From positions 310,001 to 374,000 of the forward strand of contig CALRMX020000002.1 of assembly GCA_943369355.1 (NCBI GenBank): DNA of 64,000 nucleotides, written 5' to 3'. The first letter of the stretch is position 1. Every line of letters begins with the position of its first letter. Source of the stretch: UBA7662 sp943369355 (lineage in GTDB: Bacteria; Bacteroidota; Bacteroidia; UBA7662). Shown piece by piece: positions 1 to 7,968 of this stretch. Both the position numbers and the translations under genes were made by a program. A model generated the notes under the pieces. It saw nothing but the letters and a program-made list of their open reading frames with translations. It did not search any database and had not been told where the DNA came from.

Positions 1-1809
1 AATTTGCGCCGACACTTGCTGTTTATCACCCAGATTATTGACTTGGGTTTGCCATCTATTTTGGTATTGAACAAAAGCGACCTTGCTGAACAGCGGGGAA
101 TCGAGCACAAAACAGATGAGTTGTCGCGGTTATTGGGCATACCTGTAGTTAGTACTGACGCCAGAAAGAATGCCGGTATTGAAGAATTGAAAAAAGAAAT
201 TCAGTTAGGAGGAGCGCGAGTTGCTATTCCGTTTTACCAAACCAATGACGAAATAAAGCCTGTACTTGAAGAGTTAAGTGCCGTAAGTGGCGAAAAACCG
301 GGGTATCGGAGTTTTATTTTTCTCTGCAACCACGACTTTCTCGATAAACTTCAGTTTCAAGAGCATGCCGAGATTGATGGTGTTATCCATTCGTATGGGG
401 TAAATATCCAGCAATTGCAGGCCAGAGAAACCGTTGAGCGCTACCAGCAAATAGCGGGCATGCTCACTCAAATTGAGCGAAAAGCCGCAAAACACGAAGA
501 TCAGAGGTCGGAGCGCATAGATAAAGTCTTACTCCATCCGATTTGGGGGTATTCTATTTTTATAGGCATACTGTTTTTGATGTTTCAAGCCATATATGCT
601 TGGGCAAGTTGGCCGATGGACGCGATTGAGCAGCTGTTTAACGTACTGGGCTCGGCCGTTGAAAGTGCTTTGCCTGAAAGCATGTTTACCGATTTACTGG
701 TTAACGGAGTTATTGCTGGCTTAGGGGGGGTGGTAATTTTTGTTCCCCAGATTGTATTGCTGTTTTTCTTTTTGGCCCTGCTCGAGGAAACGGGTTACAT
801 GGCACGAGTGAGCTTTTTAATGGACCAGATGATGCGAAAATTTGGCCTTAATGGTAAAAGCATCGTGCCGTTAATTGGTGGTTATGCGTGTGCAGTGCCG
901 AGCATAATGGCTACCAGAACAATCAATTCGTGGAAGGAGCGCATTTTAACCATCATGGTATTGCCCTTGATGAGTTGTAGCGCCCGTTTACCAGTATATA
1001 CTTTGCTTATTGGTTTGAGTGTGCCCGATGAAGCTGTTTTAGGCGTATTCAATTTGCAAGGCCTAGTTTTAATGGGCTTTTACCTTTTGGGTTTTGTCGC
1101 TGCACTTTTGGTTGCCTTGGCCATGAAATGGTTTATTAAGGAAAGCTCAAAAAGTTTTTTCTTGCTCGAAATGCCAGCCTATCAACTACCCCGTTGGGGA
1201 AATATTGGCCAAACCTTATTGGATAGGGCGAGTGCTTTTGTATTTGGCGCAGGCAAGGTCATACTCGCGGTTAGCATGCTTTTATGGGCATTAAGCAGCT
1301 TTGGGCCTGGCGATAGTTTCGATAGGATTGAAGCCTACTATGATCAGTACGATAATGGGTCGTTACCAGAAGAAATGGCCAATCAAAAAGAAAAGGACAA
1401 ACTAGAGGCGAGTTATGCTGGAGAGCTGGGCAAACTCATCGAACCAGCTATTGCTCCTTTGGGGTTTGATTGGAAAATCGGAATCTCCATCATTACGAGT
1501 TTTGCAGCTCGCGAAGTTTTTGTTGGTACCATGGCAACCATTTACAGCTTAGGGGCCTCTGATTTTGAAGAAACCACCTTGAAGCAAAAGATGCAAGCCG
1601 ATATACATCCCAGAACGGGTGAACCGGTGTATTCCATCGCCACAACCTTTAGTTTGCTTGTATTTTATGCATTTGCCATGCAATGTATGAGTACGTTGGT
1701 CATTACTTTTCGTGAAACGAGAAGTTGGAAGTGGCCCGCATTGCAGTTCGTTTACATGACTGGCCTTGCTTGGCTGGCCAGCTTCGTTATTTACCAACTA
1801 TTGAAGTAA
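1..1809 (+). CDS. feoB: Ferrous iron transport protein B, C-terminal part (5' end outside window)
   Basis: The reading frame is open from the window edge and codes for about 602 residues. Early in the fragment there is a G4 GTPase motif NKSD (visible residues 24-27), followed by a G5-like STDAR; G1-G3 lie upstream of the window. The rest is a polytopic membrane region with the two FeoB gate domains, including VIFVPQIVLLFFFLALLEE and the GGYACAVPSIMATRTI segment, and it ends in hydrophobic helices. FeoB is the GTP-dependent inner-membrane Fe(II) importer, usually about 700 residues, so roughly 100 N-terminal residues are missing here only because of the edge. Its stop codon directly abuts the ATG of the next gene. 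Confidence 0.95.
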   Translation, partial: NLRRHLLFITQIIDLGLPSILVLNKSDLAEQRGIEHKTDELSRLLGIPVVSTDARKNAGIEELKKEIQLGGARVAIPFYQTNDEIKPVLEELSAVSGEKPGYRSFIFLCNHDFLDKLQFQEHAEIDGVIHSYGVNIQQLQARETVERYQQIAGMLTQIERKAAKHEDQRSERIDKVLLHPIWGYSIFIGILFLMFQAIYAWASWPMDAIEQLFNVLGSAVESALPESMFTDLLVNGVIAGLGGVVIFVPQIVLLFFFLALLEETGYMARVSFLMDQMMRKFGLNGKSIVPLIGGYACAVPSIMATRTINSWKERILTIMVLPLMSCSARLPVYTLLIGLSVPDEAVLGVFNLQGLVLMGFYLLGFVAALLVALAMKWFIKESSKSFFLLEMPAYQLPRWGNIGQTLLDRASAFVFGAGKVILAVSMLLWALSSFGPGDSFDRIEAYYDQYDNGSLPEEMANQKEKDKLEASYAGELGKLIEPAIAPLGFDWKIGISIITSFAAREVFVGTMATIYSLGASDFEETTLKQKMQADIHPRTGEPVYSIATTFSLLVFYAFAMQCMSTLVITFRETRSWKWPALQFVYMTGLAWLASFVIYQLLK

Positions 1810-2439
1810 ATGACACCCGGACTCCCGGAAAAACTTAGTGCTGCACTGCAGCCGTTTATTCCCGGCGATGCGGTTCCTCTAGCTGTAGACTTCATTATTC
1901 AACACCGCGTTCAACTAACCGTAACAAGAGGAAGGGCCACCAAATTGGGCGATTATCGTCACCCGTATTTAGGTGAAGGGCATCGGGTAACGGTAAATGG
2001 CACCTTAAATCAGTATGCTTTTTTGGTTACGCTCGTGCACGAATTTGCCCATCTAACTACGTGGGAGGCGCATAAAAATGGGGTTAAGCCACATGGTTCC
2101 GAATGGAAGAACCAGTTTACGCAGCTGATGAAACCGTATTTGACAGAAACCATTTTTCCAGCATCTCTATTGGAGGTTTTGTACCAGTACTTCAAAAACC
2201 CACGTGCGTCGAGCTGTGCCGATCCTGAATTGATGCGTGAGCTGGCCAACTATGACAAAAAGCGAGACAACTATGACTTTTTAGAAGAGCTACCCGAAGG
2301 GGCCGTATTTATGACGCGCCAGCGTAGGTATTTTAAAAAGGGCGAAAAAAGAAGAACACGTTTTTTATGCTACGAACTTAGTACCCGCAAAGCCTATCTC
2401 TTTCACCCGCTTACCCCGGTACAGGAACAAAAGGAGTAA
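1810..2439 (+). CDS. SprT-like zinc metalloprotease domain protein
   Basis: The 209-residue soluble protein carries the zinc-protease motif HEFAH at residues 77-81 and a downstream PHGSEW (His95), the third-ligand arrangement of the SprT/Spartan family. The C-terminal third is basic and contains RRKRR-like stretches without an obvious second domain. The start ATG follows the feoB stop with no spacing, so the two are probably co-transcribed. SprT-like proteins are known or proposed proteases, and the Spartan branch acts on DNA-protein crosslinks; the substrate here is unknown. A role linked to iron is not implied by the sequence, only by adjacency. Confidence 0.85.
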   Translation: MTPGLPEKLSAALQPFIPGDAVPLAVDFIIQHRVQLTVTRGRATKLGDYRHPYLGEGHRVTVNGTLNQYAFLVTLVHEFAHLTTWEAHKNGVKPHGSEWKNQFTQLMKPYLTETIFPASLLEVLYQYFKNPRASSCADPELMRELANYDKKRDNYDFLEELPEGAVFMTRQRRYFKKGEKRRTRFLCYELSTRKAYLFHPLTPVQEQKE

Positions 2440-2468
2440 AGTCGCGAGATGATACCTAGTTGTCGTAA

Positions 2469-2495
2469 CGCGTTTTTGAACGCGCTTTAGTTTTG
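2469..2495 (+). terminator. Possible terminator after feoB-sprT-like
   Basis: A short stem (CGCGTT / AACGCG, loop TTTG) is followed by a T-rich stretch CTTTAGTTTT. It lies 30 bases after the SprT-like stop. The stem is only 6 bp and the U-tract is interrupted, so this is a weak call. Confidence 0.35.
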
Positions 2496-2570
2496 TGCTG
2501 GGTTTCGTCCAATTCGTTTTACCGATTGCCAAGGCATTCAACCCAACGGGACGGAACCCTTTTAAACCCT

Positions 2571-2605
2571 AAAAAAAAGCTGTCGCCCCAACGGAACGAC
2601 AGCTT
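2571..2605 (-). terminator. Rho-independent terminator of the DoxX-like gene
   Basis: Read on the minus strand, a perfect 9-bp stem (AAGCTGTCG / CGACAGCTT) with an 11-base loop runs into eight T residues. It lies just beyond the stop of the minus-strand DoxX-like gene. Confidence 0.85.
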
Positions 2606-2629
2606 ATCTGTTTTTGGTATTCGCCTAAA

Positions 2630-2986
2630 TTAAGCTTCACTTTTTCCCGAAACGAAAAAGGCAGCACCTGCCAAGGCCAAATCTTTCAATACACCCGGCA
2701 TGGCCATTTGATCGCCCGACATTACTCCGGGGAGGTGTATGGTAAGTACAAATACCAACATCATTACGCCTAAAAGTAAGGTGGCTAAACGGGTCATTTT
2801 ACCTGTGAGCATGCTGATACAAGCGGCGAGCAACGCCAAGCCCGTTACGTAGATCCACAGTACTCCGCCGGGTAACCAGCTAGGAATCATTCCAGCCATA
2901 TTATCGGCACCCATAAAATGGAAGATGCCAAAAATGCCGAAGGGGAGCGCAAAGAGAACTTTGCCAATTTTGTCGAGATTGTTCAT
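2630..2986 (-). CDS. DoxX-like family membrane protein
   Basis: The 118-residue protein has four predicted membrane segments (about residues 8-24, 44-62, 66-85, 98-113) and a conserved early KIGKVLFALPFGIFGIFHF segment typical of small DoxX/DoxX-like proteins. The family is widespread in Bacteroidota; some members associate with thiosulfate or quinone chemistry, but the function of this one cannot be inferred. It is a single-gene unit with its own terminator downstream. Confidence 0.7.
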   Translation of the reverse strand: MNNLDKIGKVLFALPFGIFGIFHFMGADNMAGMIPSWLPGGVLWIYVTGLALLAACISMLTGKMTRLATLLLGVMMLVFVLTIHLPGVMSGDQMAMPGVLKDLALAGAAFFVSGKSEA

Positions 2987-3069
2987 GCGTTTGGGTTTTA
3001 GGGTTTAAACAATGATATGCTTAGTTATTCTAAACTAGACATTTACAAATGCCCAAACAAATATGTTTA

Positions 3070-3561
3070 TCAACGAAAACGCAATAGGGTTTGTCCCTTT
3101 TCAACGGCCTGACCTGCAGTTACAGCAATTTTATCCACCACGCCAGCACCAGGCGACTTGAGAACATTTTCCATTTTCATGCTCTCTAAAACCAACAAGG
3201 GATCACCTTTTTGAACTTCGGTGCCTGAATCCACCAAGGTGCGGAGTACCAATCCGGGCATTGGTGCCTTTACTTCGTTCACTTTGGTTTCGGCGAGCGT
3301 ATCCATACCTAATTTTTGGAGCATTAGGTCGAGGTCGTTTCTGATTTCGAGCGAAAACGAAGCCCCATTCACCAATAGGTCCATCTTTTTGTCTTCCGCT
3401 CGCAACAACTCAATCGTATATGATTTATGGTTCAAAAGCAAGTGAAAACGATGCGAATCTAGTTGTACGAGGTCCATTTGTGCGGCTTGGCCGTTGAGGA
3501 TATAGGCCTCGTTTACTTTTTCGAGCTGGTGAGCCCGGCCATTAACACGGATTTCGTACAT
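3070..3561 (-). CDS. Biotin/lipoyl carrier protein (acyl-CoA carboxylase BCCP type)
   Basis: The C-terminal ~70 residues form a biotinyl domain with the attachment motif ESMKMEN, in which Lys129 is the expected biotinylation site, preceded by the KAPMPGLV entry strand. The N-terminal half is a beta-rich extension like that of BCCP subunits of propionyl-/acetyl-CoA carboxylase in Bacteroidota (about 160 residues is normal). It would carry carboxybiotin between a biotin carboxylase and a carboxyltransferase. Neither partner is encoded next to it, so it stands apart from the usual carboxylase operon. A methylmalonyl-CoA epimerase lies about 50 kb away at 52937, compatible with a propionate pathway in the same genome. 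Confidence 0.85.
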   Translation of the reverse strand: MYEIRVNGRAHQLEKVNEAYILNGQAAQMDLVQLDSHRFHLLLNHKSYTIELLRAEDKKMDLLVNGASFSLEIRNDLDLMLQKLGMDTLAETKVNEVKAPMPGLVLRTLVDSGTEVQKGDPLLVLESMKMENVLKSPGAGVVDKIAVTAGQAVEKGQTLLRFR

Positions 3562-3580
3562 GATATAAGTTTTTGGTTGT

Positions 3581-3588
3581 CAAAACTA
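3581..3588 (-). promoter_or_regulatory. -7 box of the biotin carrier gene
   Basis: Minus-strand TAGTTTTG matches the Bacteroidota TAnnTTTG -7 consensus and lies 19 bases before the start codon. No good -33 box is seen at the expected spacing. Confidence 0.5.
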
Positions 3589-3655
3589 AGCAAAATGACA
3601 AACTTTGGGAGCTATGGATACCCCAAAGCGCCATCATTCTGATAAATCTACTTCT

Positions 3656-6097
3656 ATGAAGCAGCTCCAGTTTCTTTTTGTGTTCACGCTACTCTTGGTA
3701 AGTGCGTGTACGAGTTCTCGAAAACCCGAAAAAGCAGTGACACCTGCAGCGAAGCCTTCCGTTCGTTCTTACGATCTTGTAGAAGACTATCGATCAACAA
3801 GGCCGCTCGACATGAAGGTGGTGCATACGAAGCTCTACTTGAAGCCGGATTTTTCCCAAGCGTGGATGCGCGGAACGGCCTATTTAACCATTCAGCCGCA
3901 TTTCTACGCGAGCGATAGCCTCATTTTGGATGCGAAAGGATTTACGTTGAATCGCGTGGAGTATATCGGAGACGATTTTTTCAGACCACTGAAATACACC
4001 TACGATGGACAGAAAATAAGGATGTTTTTAGGGTTTAACCATGCGCCACGAAAAAATTTCGAGATTCTGATCGAGTACATCGCCAAGCCGAATGAACTAG
4101 AAAATGTTGCCGGAAGTGCAGCTATTCAGGGGGCGAAAGGACTCTACTTTATTAACGGTGACGGAAAAGACCCAAATAAACCCACACAGCTTTGGACGCA
4201 AGGTGAAACAGAATCGAACTCGTGCTGGTATCCTACCATTGATGCACCCAACCAAAAAACTACCCAAGAAATTTACCTGACGGTAGACACGGGATTTGTT
4301 ACCCTGAGTAATGGCGAATTGGTATATAGTACGGATAATGGCGATGGTACACGCACCGACTACTGGAAACAGGACTTGCCTCATGCCCCGTACCTCACGA
4401 TGCTTGCGGTTGGTAAATTTGCTGTGGCTCGCGAAAGCTGGAGAGGCAAAGAGGTGAGTTATTATGTTGAACCTCAATTTGCTGCTACCGCTAAAGCCAC
4501 TTACCCGAATACCGTAGAAATGCTGGAGTTTTATTCGAACCAGCTTGGCGTGCCTTACCCATGGAACAAATACAGCCAGATAAGTGTGCGGGATTACGTG
4601 AGTGGTGCCATGGAAAACACCACAGCCGTAATTTTTGGAGAATGGGCGCAGCGCACCGAGCGGGAACTACTCGACGGAAGCAGCGAAAGCACGGTTGCAC
4701 ATGAAATGTATCACCACTGGTTTGGCGACTTGGTTACCTGTGAGTCGTGGAGTAATATTTCGGTAAACGAGAGTTTTGCCACGTACGGCAGCTATTTGTG
4801 GGACGAGCATAAATATGGTCGTTTTGAGGCCGACCGAGGATTACACGACAATCTACGGGCTTATCTGAATGAAGCGAAGAGAAAGCAAGAGAACATGGTT
4901 CGTTTTTATTACGAAGACAAAGACGATGTTTTTGATAGCCACAGTTACGCCAAAGGAAGTCGCATTTTGCATATGCTCCGAACCGAAGTTGGAGATGAAG
5001 CCTACTTCGCGGCCTTAAAATTATTCCTTACCCGCTATGCCTATCAGGCAGTAGAGATCCAACAATTACGTTTGTGTTTTGAGGAGGTTACCGGACGAGA
5101 TATGAACTGGTTTTTTAACCAGTGGTGGTATGCCAAGGGGCATCCGGTGCTCGACATTCAATACAGCTGGGCCGATAGCAGCCAGGAGGCTGTGGTCACC
5201 ATCAAACAAAAGCAAGACTTTTCTTCAACTCCTCGGTATCGATTGCCCATGCAAATAGACGTATATACCCCGTCTGGCAAAAGCACTCACCGTGTGGTGC
5301 TTTCCAAGGCCGAACAGGTTTTCAGGCTCAAGTCGAGTACAAAACCCATCTTGGTAAATGCCGACGCACAAAAAGTTTTGCTGTGCGAAAAAAAGGAAAA
5401 CAAAACCGCTGAAGAATATATCGTGCAGTGGAAACAGGCGCCGTTATACTTAGATAAACTGGAAGCATTGCAGTATTTACGCAACCAGCAATTGCCAGAT
5501 GCTCGGGCTGTCTTCATTGAGGCACTTGAACATCCGTTTTGGGATATCCGTGTTTTTGCCATCAGCAACTGGAAATTCACGGCATGGAAAGAGGATGCCG
5601 ACCTTTTTGAACGCTTAAAAATGATAGCAAAGTCAGATAACGACAGTCGTGTTCGTTCAGCAGCCTTAAATAAGCTCGGCGAAATTTCTCCCCAACGCGC
5701 ATCCGCAAGTTTTGCAGATGCGCTGTCGAAAGAAAGATCCTTGCGCGTAATTAGTGCTGCCCTACGCAACCTTGCTAAAGCCGACTCAACAAGTGCCATG
5801 CGAGAAGCAGCGGCCTACGAACAAGAGCGTTACGTAAAAGCGGCGGTATATGACGTATATGGACAACTTGGCGACGCATCGAAGTTGGATTTTTTTGAGC
5901 GTGATTGGACAAATGCGGGCAATGCGCGTTTTCAATGGGTTAACAACTACGTCGACCTCTTGACCCGTTTAAATGATCCCGCTTTAACGAAAAGGGGTGT
6001 CGATTTCTTAAAAAGCAAAGAAAAAGAAGTTTCCGGCTGGCAATTAGATTATCTGAAGGGTATCCGCAAAAAACTGGAATCACCAACGGCGAAATAG
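3656..6097 (+). CDS. M1 family aminopeptidase lipoprotein
   Basis: Taking the ATG at 3656 as start gives 813 residues with a lipoprotein signal (LLLVSAC lipobox, Cys about residue 18); an upstream TTG in frame would put 17 charged residues before the signal and is rejected. The M1 signature is complete: GAMEN near residue 317 and the zinc motif HEMYHHW (HExxH) about residue 348, with the third ligand in NESFATYG 18 residues later. After the catalytic domain the C-terminal ~230 residues are helical, with HEAT-like repeats. M1 enzymes remove N-terminal residues from peptides; the lipid anchor suggests an envelope location. Confidence 0.92.
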   Translation: MKQLQFLFVFTLLLVSACTSSRKPEKAVTPAAKPSVRSYDLVEDYRSTRPLDMKVVHTKLYLKPDFSQAWMRGTAYLTIQPHFYASDSLILDAKGFTLNRVEYIGDDFFRPLKYTYDGQKIRMFLGFNHAPRKNFEILIEYIAKPNELENVAGSAAIQGAKGLYFINGDGKDPNKPTQLWTQGETESNSCWYPTIDAPNQKTTQEIYLTVDTGFVTLSNGELVYSTDNGDGTRTDYWKQDLPHAPYLTMLAVGKFAVARESWRGKEVSYYVEPQFAATAKATYPNTVEMLEFYSNQLGVPYPWNKYSQISVRDYVSGAMENTTAVIFGEWAQRTERELLDGSSESTVAHEMYHHWFGDLVTCESWSNISVNESFATYGSYLWDEHKYGRFEADRGLHDNLRAYLNEAKRKQENMVRFYYEDKDDVFDSHSYAKGSRILHMLRTEVGDEAYFAALKLFLTRYAYQAVEIQQLRLCFEEVTGRDMNWFFNQWWYAKGHPVLDIQYSWADSSQEAVVTIKQKQDFSSTPRYRLPMQIDVYTPSGKSTHRVVLSKAEQVFRLKSSTKPILVNADAQKVLLCEKKENKTAEEYIVQWKQAPLYLDKLEALQYLRNQQLPDARAVFIEALEHPFWDIRVFAISNWKFTAWKEDADLFERLKMIAKSDNDSRVRSAALNKLGEISPQRASASFADALSKERSLRVISAALRNLAKADSTSAMREAAAYEQERYVKAAVYDVYGQLGDASKLDFFERDWTNAGNARFQWVNNYVDLLTRLNDPALTKRGVDFLKSKEKEVSGWQLDYLKGIRKKLESPTAK

Positions 6098-6131
6098 GCC
6101 GAAACTTTATCCACTTGCTACTGGGGATAAA

Positions 6132-6162
6132 TTGGATAATTGCGCATGAATAATTATCTTTG
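6132..6162 (+). promoter_or_regulatory. Bacteroidota-type promoter of rimP-nusA-infB
   Basis: A -33-like TTGG (6132-6135) is separated by exactly 19 bases from TATCTTTG (6155-6162), a perfect TAnnTTTG -7 box. Transcription would start about 6166-6168 and include the leader hairpin at 6175-6200. Confidence 0.8.
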
Positions 6163-6174
6163 CAGCGCAAATGA

Positions 6175-6204
6175 GAGAGGGGACCCGGCAGTCCCCTCTT
6201 TTAT
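6175..6204 (+). promoter_or_regulatory. Terminator-like leader hairpin upstream of rimP
   Basis: In the 5' leader, GAGGGGAC (6177-6184) pairs perfectly with GTCCCCTC (6191-6198) around a 6-base loop, can be extended by two outer pairs, and is followed by TTTTATT. It looks like an intrinsic terminator placed between the promoter and the first gene, so it may act as an attenuator for the operon. Confidence 0.65.
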
Positions 6205-6213
6205 TACGCTCCT

Positions 6214-6678
6214 ATGAACAGTTTACAAACCCGAATACTCCAACAGCTCGAAGCCGTTTTAAAAGATGAGCACCATTTCCTTGTCGACCTTAAACTAGGG
6301 TCGAACGGCAGGCACATTACCGTTTTGCTAGATGGCGACACGGGTGTGAGCATCGATTATTGTGCTGAGGTGAGTCGTGCTTTAGGCGAACGTTTAGAAA
6401 CGTTCACCGAGCTTGACAAATATGTGCTCGAAGTTTCCTCGCCGGGTGCCGATGCCCCGTTGCGGCTGCTTCGTCAATACCCCAAACACATTGGCCGTAC
6501 CTTGAAGATGCTGTTGAACGACGGGAATAAACTAGAAGCCAAACTTCTGGGCATAAATGGGAGTGTTTTGGAGCTGGAATACGCCCAAAAGGAAAAAGGA
6601 AAAAAAGCGGTTCTTTTAACCAAGACGCTTCAGTTTTCGGAAATCAAAGAAGCTAAAGTCATTATCTCTTTTAAATAA
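6214..6678 (+). CDS. rimP: Ribosome maturation factor RimP
   Basis: The 154-residue protein has the RimP pattern: an N-terminal alpha-beta domain with the SIDYCAEVSRALGERLE stretch and LEVSSPGADAPL (family LEVSSPGLDRPL), and a small C-terminal SH3-like domain from about residue 90. RimP assists maturation of the 30S subunit. It is the first gene of the classic rimP-nusA-infB operon; only 9 bases separate it from nusA. Length and position match the family. Confidence 0.95.
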   Translation: MNSLQTRILQQLEAVLKDEHHFLVDLKLGSNGRHITVLLDGDTGVSIDYCAEVSRALGERLETFTELDKYVLEVSSPGADAPLRLLRQYPKHIGRTLKMLLNDGNKLEAKLLGINGSVLELEYAQKEKGKKAVLLTKTLQFSEIKEAKVIISFK

Positions 6679-6687
6679 ACGAATACC

Positions 6688-7926
6688 ATGAACAGCAGCG
6701 AACTCATAGAGTCCTTTTCAGAGTTCAAGGAACTAAAGAATATCGACCGGGCCACCATGATGCGTGTGCTTGAAGACGTATTTCGTAGTATGGTGCGCCG
6801 TAAGTACGGTACCGACGAAAACTTCGATATCATCCTGAACACAGAAAAGGGTGACCTTGAAATTTGGCGTAACCGTGAGATTGTGGAAGATGATGCAGAA
6901 GATGCCGATCAGTTCGACAAAGTAAGATTGCGTGAAGCCCGTTTGATTGAGCCCGACTTCGAGGTAGGTGAAGAGGTTTCGGAAGAAATTAAACTCGAAG
7001 ATTTTGGTCGCCGCGCCATTTTGGCCGCTCGCCAAACGCTTGTACAACGCATTCTGGAACTTGAAAAAGACAATATTTACAAAAAGTACATCGACCGAGT
7101 AGGTGAAATCATTACCGGAGAAGTGTATCAGATTTGGAAGAAGGAGATTTTGGTTCTCGACGACGAAGGAAACGAATTAATTCTGCCAAAAGTTGAACAA
7201 ATTCCTGCCGATTTCTTCAAAAAAGGAGACGCAATCCGCGCGGTAGTACTGGGAGTAGAAATGCAAGGCGCTAGCCCGCGTATTTTAATTAGCCGTTGCG
7301 CTCCTGCGTTTTTGGCTCGACTGATGGAGTTGGAAGTACCCGAGATTTTCGACGGACTTATCACCATTAAAAATATCGTTCGTGAACCGGGTGAGCGTGC
7401 AAAAGTAGCCGTAGAAAGCTACGACGACAGGATTGACCCCGTAGGGGCCTGTGTAGGCATGAAAGGTTCTCGTATTCACGGCATCGTACGTGAGCTGCGC
7501 AACGAAAGCATCGACGTAATCAACTACACCAACAACCTTCAGCTATACATCCAGCGGGCATTGAGTCCGGCGAAGATTACCAGCATGGAGCTTGACCACG
7601 ACCATAAAAAAGCCCACGTATTCCTCAAGCCCGATCAAGTTTCGTTGGCTATCGGTAAAGGTGGGCATAACATCCGTTTGGCAGCGCGCCTTACGGGATT
7701 TGAAATCGACGTTTTCCGCGATATGGAAGACGACAACAGCGACATCGATCTGGACGAATTTGCCGATGAAATCGACACCTGGATACTCGATGAGCTGAAA
7801 GCTATAGGTTGCGATACTGCGCGTTCGGTATTGGAGCTAGGTAAAGATGAGCTGGTTCGTAGAACCGAGCTGGAGGAGGAAACCGTGCAGGAAATTCTCG
7901 CCATTATCAAGGCTGAATTTGAATAA
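6688..7926 (+). CDS. nusA: Transcription termination/antitermination factor NusA
   Basis: The 412-residue protein shows the NusA order: N-terminal RNA polymerase-binding domain (1-120), S1 domain (about 130-200, GEIITGEVYQ), two KH domains (about 220-345, including DPVGACVGMKGSRI and SLAIGKGGHNIRLAARL), and a short acidic C-terminal tail with a helix-hairpin-helix-like segment. NusA binds elongating RNA polymerase and modulates pausing and termination. It sits between rimP and infB, as in most bacteria. The terminator-like hairpin in the operon leader is a plausible target of NusA autoregulation (inference). Confidence 0.96.
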   Translation: MNSSELIESFSEFKELKNIDRATMMRVLEDVFRSMVRRKYGTDENFDIILNTEKGDLEIWRNREIVEDDAEDADQFDKVRLREARLIEPDFEVGEEVSEEIKLEDFGRRAILAARQTLVQRILELEKDNIYKKYIDRVGEIITGEVYQIWKKEILVLDDEGNELILPKVEQIPADFFKKGDAIRAVVLGVEMQGASPRILISRCAPAFLARLMELEVPEIFDGLITIKNIVREPGERAKVAVESYDDRIDPVGACVGMKGSRIHGIVRELRNESIDVINYTNNLQLYIQRALSPAKITSMELDHDHKKAHVFLKPDQVSLAIGKGGHNIRLAARLTGFEIDVFRDMEDDNSDIDLDEFADEIDTWILDELKAIGCDTARSVLELGKDELVRRTELEEETVQEILAIIKAEFE

Positions 7927-7968
7927 ACACTCCTGCACCAATACATTAAAAATCAGGGAAAAACAGGC

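Noticed and set aside
5287..5799. Antisense frame of 170 residues inside the M1 peptidase gene
   Set aside because: It lies wholly within a clear conserved gene and has low-complexity composition.
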